From positions 213,957,310 through 214,021,309 of the forward strand of contig NC_081827.1 of NCBI RefSeq assembly GCF_030867095.1: a DNA stretch of 64,000 bases, in the 5' to 3' direction. This DNA is from Alligator mississippiensis (taxonomy: Eukaryota; Chordata; Crocodylia; Alligatoridae). Positions 11,790 through 23,637 of this stretch are shown piece after piece. The translations under genes and the position numbers were made by a program. Numbering within the stretch: the stretch's first letter is position 1; each line of letters starts with the position of its first letter. The notes under the pieces were generated by a model. It did not search any database and was not told the DNA's origin. It saw only the letters and a program-made list of their open reading frames with translations.

Positions 11790-13466
11790 AATTGCTTTAG
11801 ATTTCACAGGCAAGGTCAGCTCCCAGACTACTGCACTGGGCAGCACAGTTTGAGGAGGAGGTGAACAGCCCTCAGTGGTGAAAGAACAGGTTAGGGACTA
11901 CTTTGAAAATCTAGACGTGTACAAGTCCATGGGGCCAGATGAGAGGCCTGAGGGTGCTGGGGGAGTTGGCTGATGTGATTACAGAGCCATTAGCCATTAT
12001 CTTTGAAAACTCTAGGCAATCAGGAGAGGTCCTGAATGACTGGAAAAGGGCAAACATAGTGCCCATATTTAAGAAAAGGAAAAATGAGGATCCAGGGAGC
12101 TACAGACCAGTCAGCCTCACCTCAGTCTCTGGAAAAATCATGGAGCAAATGCTCAAGGAATCCATTTCTAAGCACATGGAAGAGGAGAGGAAGGTGTTTA
12201 GGAACAGTCAGCATGGATTCACCAGGGGCCAATCATGCCTAACCAACCTAATTGCCTTGTATGACAAGATGAGTGGCCCTGTGAATGGGGGGAGATGGGT
12301 GGATGTGGCATACCTTGATTTTAGCAAGGTTTTTGATACGGTCTCCCACAACTTTCTCGCAGGCAAGCTAAGGAAGTATAGGCTAGATGAATGGACTGTA
12401 AGGTGGATAGAAAACTGGCTGGAGCATTGGGGTCACAGAGTAGTAATCAATGACTCAATGTCTAGTTGGCAGTGGGTGTCAGGTGGAGTGCCCCAGAGGT
12501 TGGTACTGGGGCCGGTTTTGTTCAATGCCTTCATCAACGACCTGGAAGATGGCATAGGAGTACACCCTCAGCAAGTTTGCCGATGACACCAAGCTGGGGG
12601 AGTAGTAGATACACTGGAGGATAGGGCTAGGATTCAGACCTAGACAAATTGGAGGACTGGCCCAAAAGGAATCTCATGAGGTTTGACAAGGACAAGTGCA
12701 AAGTCCTGCACTTAAGATGGAACAATCCCATGCACCAGTACAGGTTGGGTGCTGACTGGCTGGGCAGCAGCTCTGCAGAAAAGCACCTGGGGGTTACAGT
12801 GAACAATAAGCTGAATATAAGCCAGCAGTGTGCCCTTGTTGCCAAGAAGGGTAATGGCACACTGGGCTGCATTGGTAGATGTGTTGCCAGTAGGTCAAGG
12901 GAAGTGATTATTCCCCTCTATTCAGCATTGGGGACGCCACTTCTGGAGTACTGTGTTCAGTTTTGGGCCCCTCACTACAGAAAGGATGTAGACAAATTGG
13001 AGAGAGTCCAGCAGAGAGTGACAAAAATGGTGAGGGGGCTGGGGCACATGACTTATGAGGAAAGACTGAGGGGACTGGGTGTATTTAGTCTAGAGAAGAG
13101 GAGACTGAGGGGGGATTTAATAGCAGCTGTCAACTACCTGATGGGGGGTTCGAAAGAGGATGGAGCTAGACTGTTCTCAGTGATGGCAGATGACAGAACA
13201 AGGAGCAATAGTCTCAACTTGCAGCAAGGAAAGTTTAGGTTGGATATTAGAAAGATTTTTTTTCTCACTTGGAGGGTAGTAAAACACTGGAACAGGTTAC
13301 CCAGAGAGATGGTGGAAACTCCATCATTGGAAGTTTTCAAAATCCAGCTTGACAAAGCTTTGGCTGGGATGTTCTAGTTGGGGCTTGTCCTGCTTTGAGG
13401 AGGGGGTTGGATTAGATGACCTCCTGAGGTCCCTCCCCACCTTCATTTTCTATGATTCTATGTCTC
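11790..13466 (+). mobile_element. CR1 LINE, 3' half with RT
   Basis: A plus-strand CR1 runs from the start of the RT domain to a 3' end with the usual tttctatgattctatg tail. The first frame (11939-12586) has the RT blocks WKRANIVPIFKK, YRPVSLTS, DFSKVFDTV and SGGVPQRLVLGPVLFNAFIN; the FADDTKLG catalytic block follows in a different frame near 12570, so there is a frameshift just before it. A second frame (12649-13377) holds the thumb and C-terminal part ([31 protein letters not shown]). It lies where FASTKD1 exons would be expected. Confidence 0.92.
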
Positions 13467-13952
13467 CTGCTGTGCCCCACATGCATCGCCAGAGATGCAA
13501 TCCCAATTGCACCCTATTTCCCAGTGAAGAGGGAGTTGGGGATCATGATCTCTTGGTTTCCCTGCACCAGCAAGTTGAAAACAGTGTCTACAGGTTTGGG
13601 TCCAGGGCCAACAATCAACTGTCAGCCTCAGCCCCAGAATCATACTAGGTCTGGTTAAAGATCCCGGTGTGGTACTGGGGTCAGGGTCAACAATCAGCTG
13701 AATGTCAGCTCTTGCTCTGGACCTGCTGCATGTTTAGTTTAAGGCACCCTATAAACCACTCATAAAAATTTACTTTGTTACATGCAGGGTATTTTTATGG
13801 CCAGTTTGCTATTTTATAGTGCCTTAAATTAGGCACATGTGTAGAACCGTTGCCATTTCAGTTGCAATTAACATGTTTATTGTGGCATAAATATAATGTG
13901 TAGGGAGGGCTTACAGTGTCTTGTAGCTGCTACTTTCTCTCTGCCTCAAAAC
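13467..13952. other. No gene recognised
   Basis: Unique-looking sequence between the CR1 tail and a solo LTR. Searched by eye for the missing FASTKD1 exons without success. Confidence 0.4.
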
Positions 13953-14556
13953 TGTCATGACCCAAAGGGTATGATTGTGTATGTGCTTCGGCACTGCAGA
14001 ATTATTTCCCGCCACATGGAGCTTTCTTTGCACGGTGCAATTCTCAGCTGCATAGAGAAAACCCCAGTGCAAAGGAGTTCCCACCACCCGTATGTAAATT
14101 TGTGCGCAGTGGAGCCTAACAAACTCCGCGTGTGCCTTAAAGGAGGATACAGGGGCCTGATCAACCTCTAGCCTCTCCCCGTCGCCGCATGATCCCTCGA
14201 TGTACCCCACCCTGCGCGCTCGTGGAGAGTCACCTTTCGGACTCTCATTTCAGACAGTCCACGGAGCCTAGCAAACTCCGTGAGTGGTATCCAGAGCTCT
14301 GTTCGTGTTTGTTTAGCGGAGCCTAGCAAACTCTGCTCGTGTGTCTTTGGTGGAGCCTTGCAAACTCCACGTGTGTGTTTTTTTTTGTAACTGCAACTCA
14401 AGAAAGTTTTCCTGCCTGCACCGCGACCACCTTCGGTGTAAGTAAAATAATTTTTAATCAACCTCTATGCATCCGTGCCTAAATCTAGTTCGCCGTGCCG
14501 ACCTTTTCCCCGGCCCACGTGCCCGGGCTGCTGGCCACAGCCCCTCGGCCCCGACA
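13953..14556 (+). mobile_element. Solo LTR, related to the compact LTR element (fossil)
   Basis: 604 bases from TGTCATGACCC to CCCCGACA, flanked by a 5-base duplication aaaac (13948-13952 and 14557-14561). Its first third shares blocks with the LTRs at 4751-5525 and 7718-8492 (for example gtgcttcggcactgc and gctttctttgca), in the opposite orientation. The middle is diverged, with a repeated gagccta.caaactc motif, so it is a different subfamily. Single LTR with intact duplication implies LTR-LTR recombination after insertion. Confidence 0.85.
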
Positions 14557-14589
14557 AAAACGTTTATTTTAAAATCTCTTCTTTTTGAG

Positions 14590-14702
14590 ATCTTTCCTTC
14601 TGCAACACATGATTCTTCGCCCCTTCACTGTTCTGAACTATGATCCTCCTCCATGTGAAGAGTTCTTTGAGACTTGCATTCAACATTTTAGTTCTCCATT
14701 GG
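14590..14702 (+). pseudogene. FASTKD1: FASTKD1 exon remnant C (undamaged)
   Basis: The frame reads ILRPFTVLNYDPPP..EEFFETCIQHF.S.LG, aligned with human IIRPFSVLNYDPPQ..DEFLGTCVQHLNSYLG. A canonical donor (GTAAGTAT) follows at 14703. The acceptor is probably the tttttgag at 14582-14589. The solo LTR ends only 28 bases upstream of the exon when its target duplication is counted. Confidence 0.85.
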
Positions 14703-14849
14703 GTAAGTATGTTATATGCAATATGATGACATTGAGTCATGTCATTTAATATTTTGCAGAATAAAAGTGTAAGTATACTTGAGAAAAATGGGAGTTAAAT
14801 AGGGTAGTAGTCAGAGGGCAGGAATGAGCATCAACAAGCTTCCTATAAG

Positions 14850-16085
14850 ACAGGGGTGCCCAACATATCCCACCAGCACAAGCCCAGTGACCTACTATAA
14901 TTCTTTATTAAACCAATTTATTCAGCATAAAGAGTTTGAAATGCAAAACAATAAGTCCTATATGCTCTCTGCATAGAGACTCTTCTTTTCCCAGAGCTGG
15001 ATTCCTCACTTGTTTCCAGGGTGGTTCTTTATCTCCTATTAGTAGTTAAAGATATTTGGTAAGTTCATGAAAGACATAATACAGCTCAGCAGCTCAATTT
15101 CCATTACATTTTTCCTTCCCAGCACTCCGTACCTTGCATGGGGTGCCCTTGGATCCTTCCTTGGGGTTCTTATGTCCCACCCTATACTCGTCTGCCACGT
15201 CTTGATGGAAATTATTATGACGATGTTCTTGTGAGCAGGAGGCTGCCTACTGTATTGTGTATGTTGGGGCCTTTCCCCTATGTGGGACTGACCCCTGTTT
15301 TTCTCTAGCTAGGCCTCCCTGTCTAAACCCACTAAATGGGGTTTGACTCTGAGGCTCTAGCCTTTTGCACTGTCTTGAGGCCCATGGCCCCTTGTTCTGC
15401 TCCAATCTGGATCCTGGCCCAGAGGCCTGGGCACCAGCCCCACAGCCGAAGGGCCACAAGCCCAAAACCAGGGGACGATCCTGAGCCCGCAGCCCCTCAG
15501 TCCAAAGAAAAAAACCACCAAAATAAAGCTGCAGCACAGGTGCACCAGACCTCCCTGGCCTTTCTAAGATAGCATCTCGCTGGCGCCAGGGTCTGTGCCC
15601 CCCAAAAAGCCGTGTCCTTGCTGGTGCCAGAGTCCCCATTCTACAGTGGGTCCCCAAAATGAGGCCACCTCCTTCCCCTAATAGCCTCACCCAAACCACC
15701 GGTAAATAAACAGCAAACAAAACACAAGTCCCTGGGCTATAACATAAGCTCAAGCCACTTGGCTATAACAACATTCAAGCCCTACCAGGGAATACTCCAC
15801 CCACAACAGCATCAAAGACTGTACCTGCAGTCAGGCCTCTCCCCCTTCACTTGCTCTGGGAGAGCTCCTTCCCCCTTGGCTGCTGGCAGGGAACCCCCTT
15901 TCTGGCCTCAGCCCTGGGGTTTAAATGTGAGCCAGACCCTGCCCCTTCCAGTCAGCTGACCGTTGGCAGGTGTGGGTCACTAGCTCACTCTGGTTGCCCC
16001 TAGCAACCTGCACCTGGGTAACTATCTCTGCTCTACGAGTAGCAGGCACCTTAGTGCCCTGCTACAGTCTCAAAACTAGGCCTAA
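14850..16085. repeat. Unresolved repeat, possibly LTR-derived
   Basis: It begins near CAGGGGTGCCCAAC, a hAT-like terminus, and runs into G+C-rich sequence ending in gccctgctaca. The last part resembles about 21960-22320, which ends tccctgttaca, so the two may belong to one LTR-like family. No protein domain was recognised. Confidence 0.35.
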
Positions 16086-17039
16086 GGGTATGTAGGATTG
16101 GGCTGTTATATACTAAATTTTAGTTTGCCCTCTTCCAGGAAAGCTAATTGCATGACTACCTAGAAACAGACAGGAAATGATGTTATAATATCATCATTTA
16201 AAAGAGCATAAAAGTTATTGTAAGGGAAACATGGAATTCTGAACTCACCTCTTGGTGAGTAAGTAAAGGAAGAACTTTTTTGCGCTGTTTAGCTTTAAAA
16301 TGAAAGTGTTTGAAATCCAAATTTATATCCCATCTGCTTAACCTGCTGGCAAATCTGCCAAGTAGCAAACTGACTGTCACACGATAGGCTTCAAATTTTA
16401 TTTTTTTTAATAGAACCAAAAATACAGTAGTTTGGGGTTTTTGGGAGGCCTACTCACCTACTTCACTAAATGGTATCCATAGTCTATGCATGTTTGTATT
16501 TCCACTGTCACCTTTGCGGCTCTTCTACCCCAATGCTTCTCAATCAAGGTGATGCAGCACCTCTGGGGTATCTTGAGATTGTTTCAAGGGTACTATGGCA
16601 GGGTGGCCACGACACCCCGTAGTGACTGACTTTGGCTTGCCTTGCTCTTACTCCAGCCTCTCAGGGTCTCACTCACTCATCTGCCACAGCCCCCCAGCTG
16701 CAGTGGTGCAGTGCCACCTTGATTTAGTAAAAAAGAAGGGAGGCTGCCTTTAGAGGCTGGTGAACTCTGGGTACCTTTCTGATTTTCTGCTCCATCTTGG
16801 ACTTGACTTGGCCTGCTTGATTTGGGGCTCCAATCCCACTGTGCAGTCTCTCTTCATGGCTTGGATCCCTCTGGCGCCAATTGCCTTAAGGGCCAAATCC
16901 TTAGTCTCCATCCCCCGCATGTAGCCATGCCATGCCCAGGCTTCACAGATATTATTCTGTCAACAGTATTGTGTTCTTATGTAGGCCTCAGCATACGCAG
17001 AGGAAGAAAAAGTTATTTTGAGAGGGCTGAGCATATGCA
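16086..17039. other. No gene; intronic sequence
   Basis: AT-rich sequence then, around 16523-16620, a short hAT-like piece (ctcaatcaaggtgatgcag). A minus-strand frame at 16198-16419 looks orderly but has no match I can name and lies inside FASTKD1. Confidence 0.4.
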
Positions 17040-18149
17040 TGCATGCCCCCCCAGCAGGTAAGTCTGTGGGAGAAGGGGTGGTGGGCAGATCGAGGCCCCA
17101 GCAGTAAGGGAGGGAGCGGGGCACAGGCCAGAGCAGGGCCTTGGCCAGGCCAGGTGGTGGGACAAGCAGAGGGCCAGGGGGCCTTGTGTCCCTCACCCCC
17201 CTTTCCCCCCAATCTATGTGTGGGGTGGAGGCAGCTGCTGCTGAACTCTGGGCTTTGAGCCCCACTGTCCTGGGAGCGGCTGATGCCACATGCTTGCTGC
17301 TGTCGGGCTGCACCACACTCGTGTCCCACCATTGGGTGGGCAGGAAGTGGCATCACACGGCTCCCAGGCCTCAAAACCCAGCACGCAAAAGCAGCTGCCT
17401 CACCCCATGCACATATTGGGGGGTGAGGGGGACACATGCTCCCTGGGCCACCACTTGTCCCACCACCCAGCCTGGCCAGGGCCCCACCCACTCCAGGCCC
17501 TGATCCTACCTGTGCCCTGCTCACTCCCTCACCGCTGGAGCCTCAATCTGACCCCCCCCCTCCCAATCTCACCATGGCAGTGAGGGAGGGAGTGAAGCTG
17601 GGGCAGGTGCTGCACAACTGGGATGGGGCACAGAATGGAGATGCAAGCGGCTTATCCAGGGGGCACCTGGCAAGGGGAAGGGATAGCAGCTCCTGCCGCT
17701 GCACACACATCAAGGAGAGCATGGCGGGGTTAGAAGCATGTGCCCCTGGATCTGCATGGGGTAGGGCGGGCTGCCACTGCAGCTGCGGGGCTGTGCCAGG
17801 CTCTTCCCAGCAGGGGGCTGGGCCAAGCTGTGTTGGTGAGCAGGCACAGCATTGCGGGGGCTACAGCAAATTTTGGGGTGGCTGCAGCCCCCTCCCATAG
17901 CCCCCCTCCCAGCATCACCGCCACCCACCCTGAGCGCAGCCCCAGCCCAGCCCCCGACTTGAAAGAGCCTGGCACCATACCAGATCCAGGCTGCAGTGGC
18001 AGCCTGCCCCACCCCACATGCAGACCCAGGGGTACATGTCCCCCATGCTGTCCAGGACTGCACATAGCAGCAGGAGCTGCACCCCCCAGACCTGCATGCT
18101 GCATCCCAGACCCCTTCCTGGCTGTGCAGCCTCAGCCCCAGTCCCACTC
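17040..18149. repeat. GC-rich fold-back repeat block
   Basis: G-rich (17050-17200) and C-rich (17450-17580) arms are inverted relatives, followed by a second C-rich half to 18149. Shares agtgagggagggagtg-type blocks with the hAT fold-back family at 38023 and 60786, but no terminal repeats are seen here. The long frames on both strands reflect composition only. Confidence 0.55.
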
Positions 18150-18465
18150 CCTCACCGCTGTGTATGCACCCCTACTTTTAAAGACCCCCAGGGTAGTAGC
18201 GAGCACCACTTCCCTTGGAAGTTGGTTCCAGATCCTAGCCGCCCTGACTGTGAAGTAGTGCCTCCTGATGTCTAGCCTGAATCTACTCTCCATCAACTTA
18301 TGGCCGTTATTCCTTATTATTCCCAGTAGTGCTCGGGGGAACAGAGACTCTCCCATTGCCTCCTGGTCTCCCTTGGCCAGTTTATAGACAGCCACCAGAT
18401 CCCCTCTCAGCCTTCTCTTGTGGAGGCTGAACAGGTTCAGGTCTTGTAGCCTCTCCTTGTAGGGC

Positions 18466-19490
18466 CTACCCCGCTGCCCCCCTGATCATGCAAGTGGCCC
18501 TCCTCTGGACCCTCTCAATGTTGTCCACATTCCTCCTGAAGTGCAGAGCCCAGAACTGGATGCAGTACTCCAACTGCAGCCTGACCAATGTCATATAGAG
18601 GGGGAGGATCACCTCCTTGGACCTGCTCATGATGCATTTGTGGATGTATGACAAGGTGTGGTTAGCCTTCCTGACTGTGTCACATTGGCGGCCCATGTTC
18701 ATCTTGAAGTCTATAATGACTCCAAGATCCTTTTCTGCCTCTGTGCTGACAAGAAGGGAGCTCCACAGCCTGTAGGTATGCTGCTCGTTCTTCTTCCCTA
18801 GGTGCAGTACCCTGTACTTGTCAGTATTGAATCCCATCCTATTCTCATCCACCCACCTCTGTAACCTGTCCAGATCCAGTTACAGCCTGTCCCTCCCTTC
18901 TAGTGTGCCCACTTCTCCCCTCATCCTACTGTCATCCACAAATTTGAACAAGGTGCTTTTCACCCCCTCATCCAAGTCGCTGATGATGTTGAACAGTGCA
19001 GGCCCGAGGACTGAGCCCTGGGGGACCCCACTACCCACATCCCTCCAAGTCGAAAATGATCCGTCCACCACCACTTTCTGGGTGTGGCCCTCTAGGCAAC
19101 TGGCGACTCATCTGACTGTGTAGGCATCGACACCACAGTCTCCTAATTTTTTAACAAGAATGGGGTGAGCAACAGTGTTGAAGGCCTTCCTAAAGTCCAG
19201 AAAGACTATGTCCACCGCAACACCTGCATCCAAGGATTTTGTGACCTTGTCATAGAAGGCCACCAGGTTGGTCTGACAGGACCTGCCTCTAATGAACTCA
19301 TGTTGGTTGCCCCTACGCATACATTTCCCTGCTTGCCCCTCGCAGATGTACATCTGGGTAATTTTCTCAAAGAGCTTCCCCAGGCCCAAGGTAAGACTAA
19401 CAGGCCTATAATTGCCTGGGTCCTCCTTCCTCCCTTTTTTGAAAATGGGGACCACATTGGCCCTTTTCCAGTCCTCTGGCACCTCGCCAG
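18466..19490 (-). pseudogene. CR1 ORF2 reverse transcriptase remnant
   Basis: RT blocks in order on the minus strand: WKRANVVPIFKKG, NYRPVSLT, FLDFRKAFNTV, SGVPQGSVLGPALFNI and FVDDSRM, then [12 protein letters not shown] and LERVQRRATCMIRG-like sequence in the C-terminal part. The blocks sit in more than one frame, so no working polymerase is encoded. Confidence 0.88.
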
Positions 19491-20390
19491 AGCACCATGA
19501 GTGCTTATAAAGCTATGCCAGGGGTCCCACAATGACCTCTGCTAATTCCCTCAGCACTCTGGGGTGGAGATCATCAGGACCTGCTGATTTGAACATGTCC
19601 AGTCCCATCAGAAGTTCCCTGACTAGGTCTTCTCTGACCCTGCGCCTGGCTGTGCCTCCCCTGGGACCATCGGGGATCCCGGTGAGAGGGAAGACCTGGT
19701 CCCTGCTCAGAAAAATGGAGGCAAAGAAATTGTTAAATAGGTTAGCTTTGTCATCTGATGAGACCTCCAGATTTCCTAGCATGTCCTGCAGAGGCCCAAC
19801 TTTACCCGGAACCTTCTTCTTACCCCCTATATATTTAAAAAAGAATTTCTTGTTATCCTTGGTCCAGGTTGCTAGTCCCAGTTCCATCTCTGCCTTGGCC
19901 TTCCTAACAGGCCCCCTACAATCTCGAGCAACAGAGGTATAGTCCTCCCTGGTGATGGCCCCTCCCTTCTATTGTGTGTATGCCTCCTTTTTAGCTTTGA
20001 GATGTTCCAGGATGCTTTTGGTTAGCCATGGGGGCTTTTGAGCACTCTTGCTCCCTTTGATCCATGTTGGGATTGCCGCCCTTTGAGCTTGGAGGATCAT
20101 CTCCTTCAGGAATGACCAGTCTTCTTGGATTCCCAACTCCCCACCCCTCCAGGACCTCAGTGCCTCCCTGACTAGTCTCCTTAGCTCAATAAAATCTGCC
20201 CTCCTGAATCCAGGGGTGCTATCTTGCTGCAGGCCTTTGCCACCCTGCATTGGATGGTGAATTCCAATAGGTGATGATCGCTATCACCTAGTTGATCAAG
20301 CACCCACAGTCCCCTCACTAGGTTGTCGCTTGTGACCAGGACCAGGTCTAACAAGGCATTTCCCCTGGTGAGACTGTGCACCTCCTAGCT

Positions 20391-20921
20391 TCAATGGAGG
20401 TCCTGTAACACAGCTAGGAACCTACGTGAGTGGTCAGACCTGGCTGACTGCTCTTCCCAGCAGATGTCCGGATAGACTAGGTCACCCATGATGACCACAT
20501 CCTTTGACTTAACTGCCTCCACAAGCTGACCTGAGAATTCCCGGTCTAGCTCTTCTCCCTGGTTGGGTGGACTGTAGTAGATCCCCACCATTAAGTCCCT
20601 TTTCCCCCGACCCCCTTGTATTCTGACCCAGAGCACTTCAATCTGCCCCTCCTCTGACCCAATGCTGCTCATTGAGGATGTGAATTGTTCTTTGACATAG
20701 AGCGCCACACCCCTGCCTTTTCTCCCTGTTCTATCCCTCCTGTGCAGCCTATAGCCCTTAATGTTCACTGCCCAGTTGTGCGTTGGATCCCACCACGTTT
20801 TGGTGAGTCCCACTATGTCTGGGTTTCTGCTAGCTAGCAGGAGGGCAAGTTCCACCTGCTTGTTCCCCATACTACGAGCATTAGTGTATAGGCATTTAAG
20901 GCCTCCTGAAGGTATATGCAC
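20391..20921 (-). pseudogene. CR1 ORF2 endonuclease domain remnant
   Basis: 176 open codons with the exonuclease-endonuclease-phosphatase fold blocks of CR1: LKCLYTNARSMGNKQ at the N-terminus, GLTKTWWD where GLTETWWD is usual (the catalytic glutamate appears replaced by lysine), VALYVKE, and VVIMGDLVYPDICWE where GDFNYPDIDW is usual. The substitutions at expected catalytic residues mark it as inactive. Confidence 0.85.
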
Positions 20922-21075
20922 ACCCCCCTAATCCCAGGACTATCTGGGTCCCTGTCTCTTACCTGGATATTTCTTGTGCTCATTGTCAGTCTTGGCTGGG
21001 CTGTTTTTGTGGGCGACACTTGGTTTGGTGTTCCAAGGCTCTCTCCGACCTCATCCTCCCCTTTCCCCAATTAGC

Positions 21076-21573
21076 CTAGTTTAAAGCCCACCGGAGGAGA
21101 TTGGCCAACCTGAAAGAGAACACACCTTTGGGGGAGAGGTGAAGCCCATCCCACCTGAGCATGTCTCGTGTCTTGAAGTATGGGTCATGGTCTAAGAAGC
21201 TGAATCCCGCCTCGAGACACCATTCCCGAAGGCACAAGTTGACCTCTCTGATGCAGGTCTTATGGCGTCGTCCACATCCGCTCACTGGAAGGACAGATGA
21301 GAAGACCACCTGTGCTCCTGTCTCCTTCAGCTTGTCCCCCAGAGCATGGTAGTCCTTCATCAGATGATCTGGGTTTCTCCTGGCCGCATCATGAGTGCCC
21401 ACATGAATTAGTACCATGGGGTAGTAATCAGTGGGCTGGATAATGGCTGGGATCATCTCCATCACATCCTGAATCCTCGCTCTGGGCAGACAGGAGACCT
21501 CGTGTGTCAAGGGATCCTGGTGACAAATGGGACCTTCTGTACTTCTCAGGATGGAGTCGCCTATGATATGCAC
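21076..21573 (-). pseudogene. CR1 ORF1 SGNH esterase domain
   Basis: 165 open codons. GDSILRS near the N-terminus supplies the serine of an SGNH hydrolase; VLIHVGTHDAAR is the block III region; WDGLHLSPKG near the C-terminus supplies the Asp-His pair. This esterase is known from ORF1 of CR1 elements, where it may act on lipids or membranes. In this copy the domain looks structurally complete although the rest of the element is broken. Confidence 0.82.
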
Positions 21574-21960
21574 TCAGCGTCTCTTCTTCCGGGTCAACTT
21601 GCCTCCTTCAGTCTATTCAGTGCGTGGAGTGACCTCCTCTCCAGAGGTTTCCTCCTCTCCTTCCTCCTCCTCCTCCAGTGTCTCCAGGGCCTCATACCTG
21701 TCCTCCAGCAGGACTGGGGGAACTGCTAGTGCACCGCTGCTAGCAGCCCTGGCTCTGGAGGGAATCTTCTGCCATTCTGCTGTGTAGGGCATCTCCTGAG
21801 GTGCTCGGCCCTGCAGGGAAAGGAAATACCCATCAATTTCATCCTCCGCTTCTCTGATCCCCCCTCAGCCTACTAACCTCCTCCTGGAGCTCCCTCACCT
21901 GTGCCTCCAAGGCCCTAAGATGGGCACCTGCAGGACAGGTGTGGGGGCCCGCGTTCCCTT

Positions 21961-22320
21961 CTTCTAGCTCTTCAGGAATCAGGTCAGTTAAGGTTTCCTT
22001 CTACTACCTCCCAGGCCACTGGGCATTCTGTTCTCCATGGAAGCCAAAGCCAGACCGATTTCTCTGTTGCAGGAGCCAGGCTTTTCATGGGTTGGGTTCT
22101 GCCCTCTCTGGTCACATGGCTCAGCCTGCTCTCAGGTGTTGCACCTTAAACCCTGAGTTGCAGCCATTGCCTCCTCCCCTGCTTCTCTTTAACCCCATGG
22201 CTTTTCCCGGCTGTGTGTTGTGGTGCAGTAGGCCTTTGCCTAGCTGCCTACCTAACTGCAGTCCTTTGATGGTGGCTCCTTACATCTCAAGTAGCAGGGA
22301 TTAGGGATCCCTGTTACAGG
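21961..22320. repeat. LTR-like fragment
   Basis: Sequence ending tccctgttaca, similar to the end of the block at 14850-16085. No coding content. Confidence 0.3.
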
Positions 22321-22409
22321 TACTCAAACACAATTTACAGGATAAACCCAGAGATTTCAAATAAGAGTCCACGGTGTTAAAAAGCATTCTGACCTGTTGT
22401 GGTCTTTCT

Positions 22410-22556
22410 GGGTTCTTTGCAACAGAAGAATTGCTCTATTATTTTCTATAGTAAAAAACAAGTGAAAACTAAGAGTTTGCCTTATGGGTGTCTTGTGGGG
22501 TGCCTTGAGTCAATCAACGAGTGCCTCAAGTCCAAAAAGGTTTGAGGTTCTGCTCT
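22410..22556 (-). mobile_element. hAT-like short element, reverse copy
   Basis: On the minus strand it reads cctttttggacttgaggcac and ttttttactatagaaaa, the blocks seen in the element at 9363-9652. Ends are worn. Confidence 0.6.
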
Positions 22557-23529
22557 CTTTTGGGTGGTCCTATCCACTTGTAGCATCTTGTCTAAAGTTA
22601 GGCTCTGATCCTGTGAAAAGCAAGTCAGTATTGTCTCCCTGTTTTATATAGAGAAACTTAGAATTCACGGAATAAAATTTAGTCAGAAAAGGTGAAAAAC
22701 GTCTTTAAGACTGATGTCTAGATTTGTAGCTAACTATAATTTTTGCAAACTTAAATATTTTATATATGTTGCATTTCTGTGATAAAATTAATTTAATTAC
22801 ATAGGATGTGGCAAAATGGTGTAGATGAACATGCTAGTACAGAAATAGATTTGCTTTAAAATAATCTCCCTGAAAGACACCTTCATAAATAGAGTTCAAG
22901 GAATAAATTGAAATGGTGGGTGAAAAGAAATAGAAAATGATTATTTTGTTTTGAAAATACATATTAGGAGTCTTATCACCTTATAATTAGCTTGTTAACA
23001 TATGACAGTAGTTATTCATTTTTCACACCAAATATTTTGTATCTCTTCAAAAGTGGTTAAAAATAAAACTCCCAGAAAATAGTCAGTTATAGATATGTAA
23101 TTCAGAAAGTAGCGTAGGGCTTTTGTTTACCAATAAAAAGAAAAAAATCTACCTATTTTTTTCCTCACAAGGACTGAAGATTAGTTCCCTCAACCAATAC
23201 ATAGTTCATTATCAGTAGGCTGCTGAGCATGCCTTCAGCCATTTGATTAAAGAATAATGGATAGAAGAGAGGTTTAAATTTAATTTTCCAGTAGCTCTTT
23301 ATTGTTGACTAAAACTGCATTTTTTTCCTCGTTTCCTTGGAAGGGATTTTCAAATTCTTTTTAAGTGTCTACAGTTTGAAATGCACTATTACAGAGCTAG
23401 ATACAGGCTTTTGTTCCATCCGTGAAGTTTTAGATGTCATTAGTGTAGTAAAAGTAGCCATTAATCCCCTTTAGACTTGCCATGTTTTAATGCTCACTTT
23501 TTTTCTTTAATTCCGCACTTCCCCATAAG
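22557..23529. other. No gene; FASTKD1 intron
   Basis: AT-rich unique-looking sequence without recognised element termini. Confidence 0.5.
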
Positions 23530-23637
23530 CTTAAACACAGGTTCTGCTTACTGCTGATGGACTTGAACACAGCAGTCTGTCTAGAATTCAGATCATTCGG
23601 TTGCATGAGAACTTTTGTCAGCAGATGCCGCATAAAG
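23530..23637 (+). pseudogene. FASTKD1: FASTKD1 exon remnant D, frameshifted
   Basis: The first half reads LLMDLNTAVCLE (human HLMELNRSVCLE). The second half matches only in another frame, IQIIRLHENFCQQMPHKG (human FQIPWFHDRFCQQYNKG), so bases have been lost near 23585 in a number that is not a multiple of three. The donor GGTCAGT at the end is canonical. The start is uncertain: acceptors at 23529 and 23540 are both possible. Confidence 0.7.

Larger units (their letters stand above)
18150..21960 (-). mobile_element. Near full-length CR1 LINE
   Basis: About 3.8 kb with all CR1 parts in order on the minus strand: a coiled-coil stretch (QVRELQEEVSRLRG near 21900), the ORF1 SGNH esterase, the apurinic endonuclease, the linker, the RT (18880-19490 and on) and the C-terminal region ending near 18150. 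Several frameshifts and stops break ORF2. The usual ATTCTATG 3' tail is not seen, so the 3' end is probably truncated where it meets the GC-rich block. Confidence 0.9.

Noticed and set aside
16198-16419. Orderly minus-strand frame with a donor-like GTGAGT at its end, inside FASTKD1 territory
   Set aside because: No family recognised, no clear acceptor, and no minus-strand gene is expected at this point in the synteny block. A forced match to a FASTKD1 exon on the plus strand also failed.
17040-18258. Long overlapping frames of 100-178 codons on both strands
   Set aside because: GC-rich, stop-poor repeat DNA; Pro/Gly/Ala/Arg-rich products on both strands and no domain.
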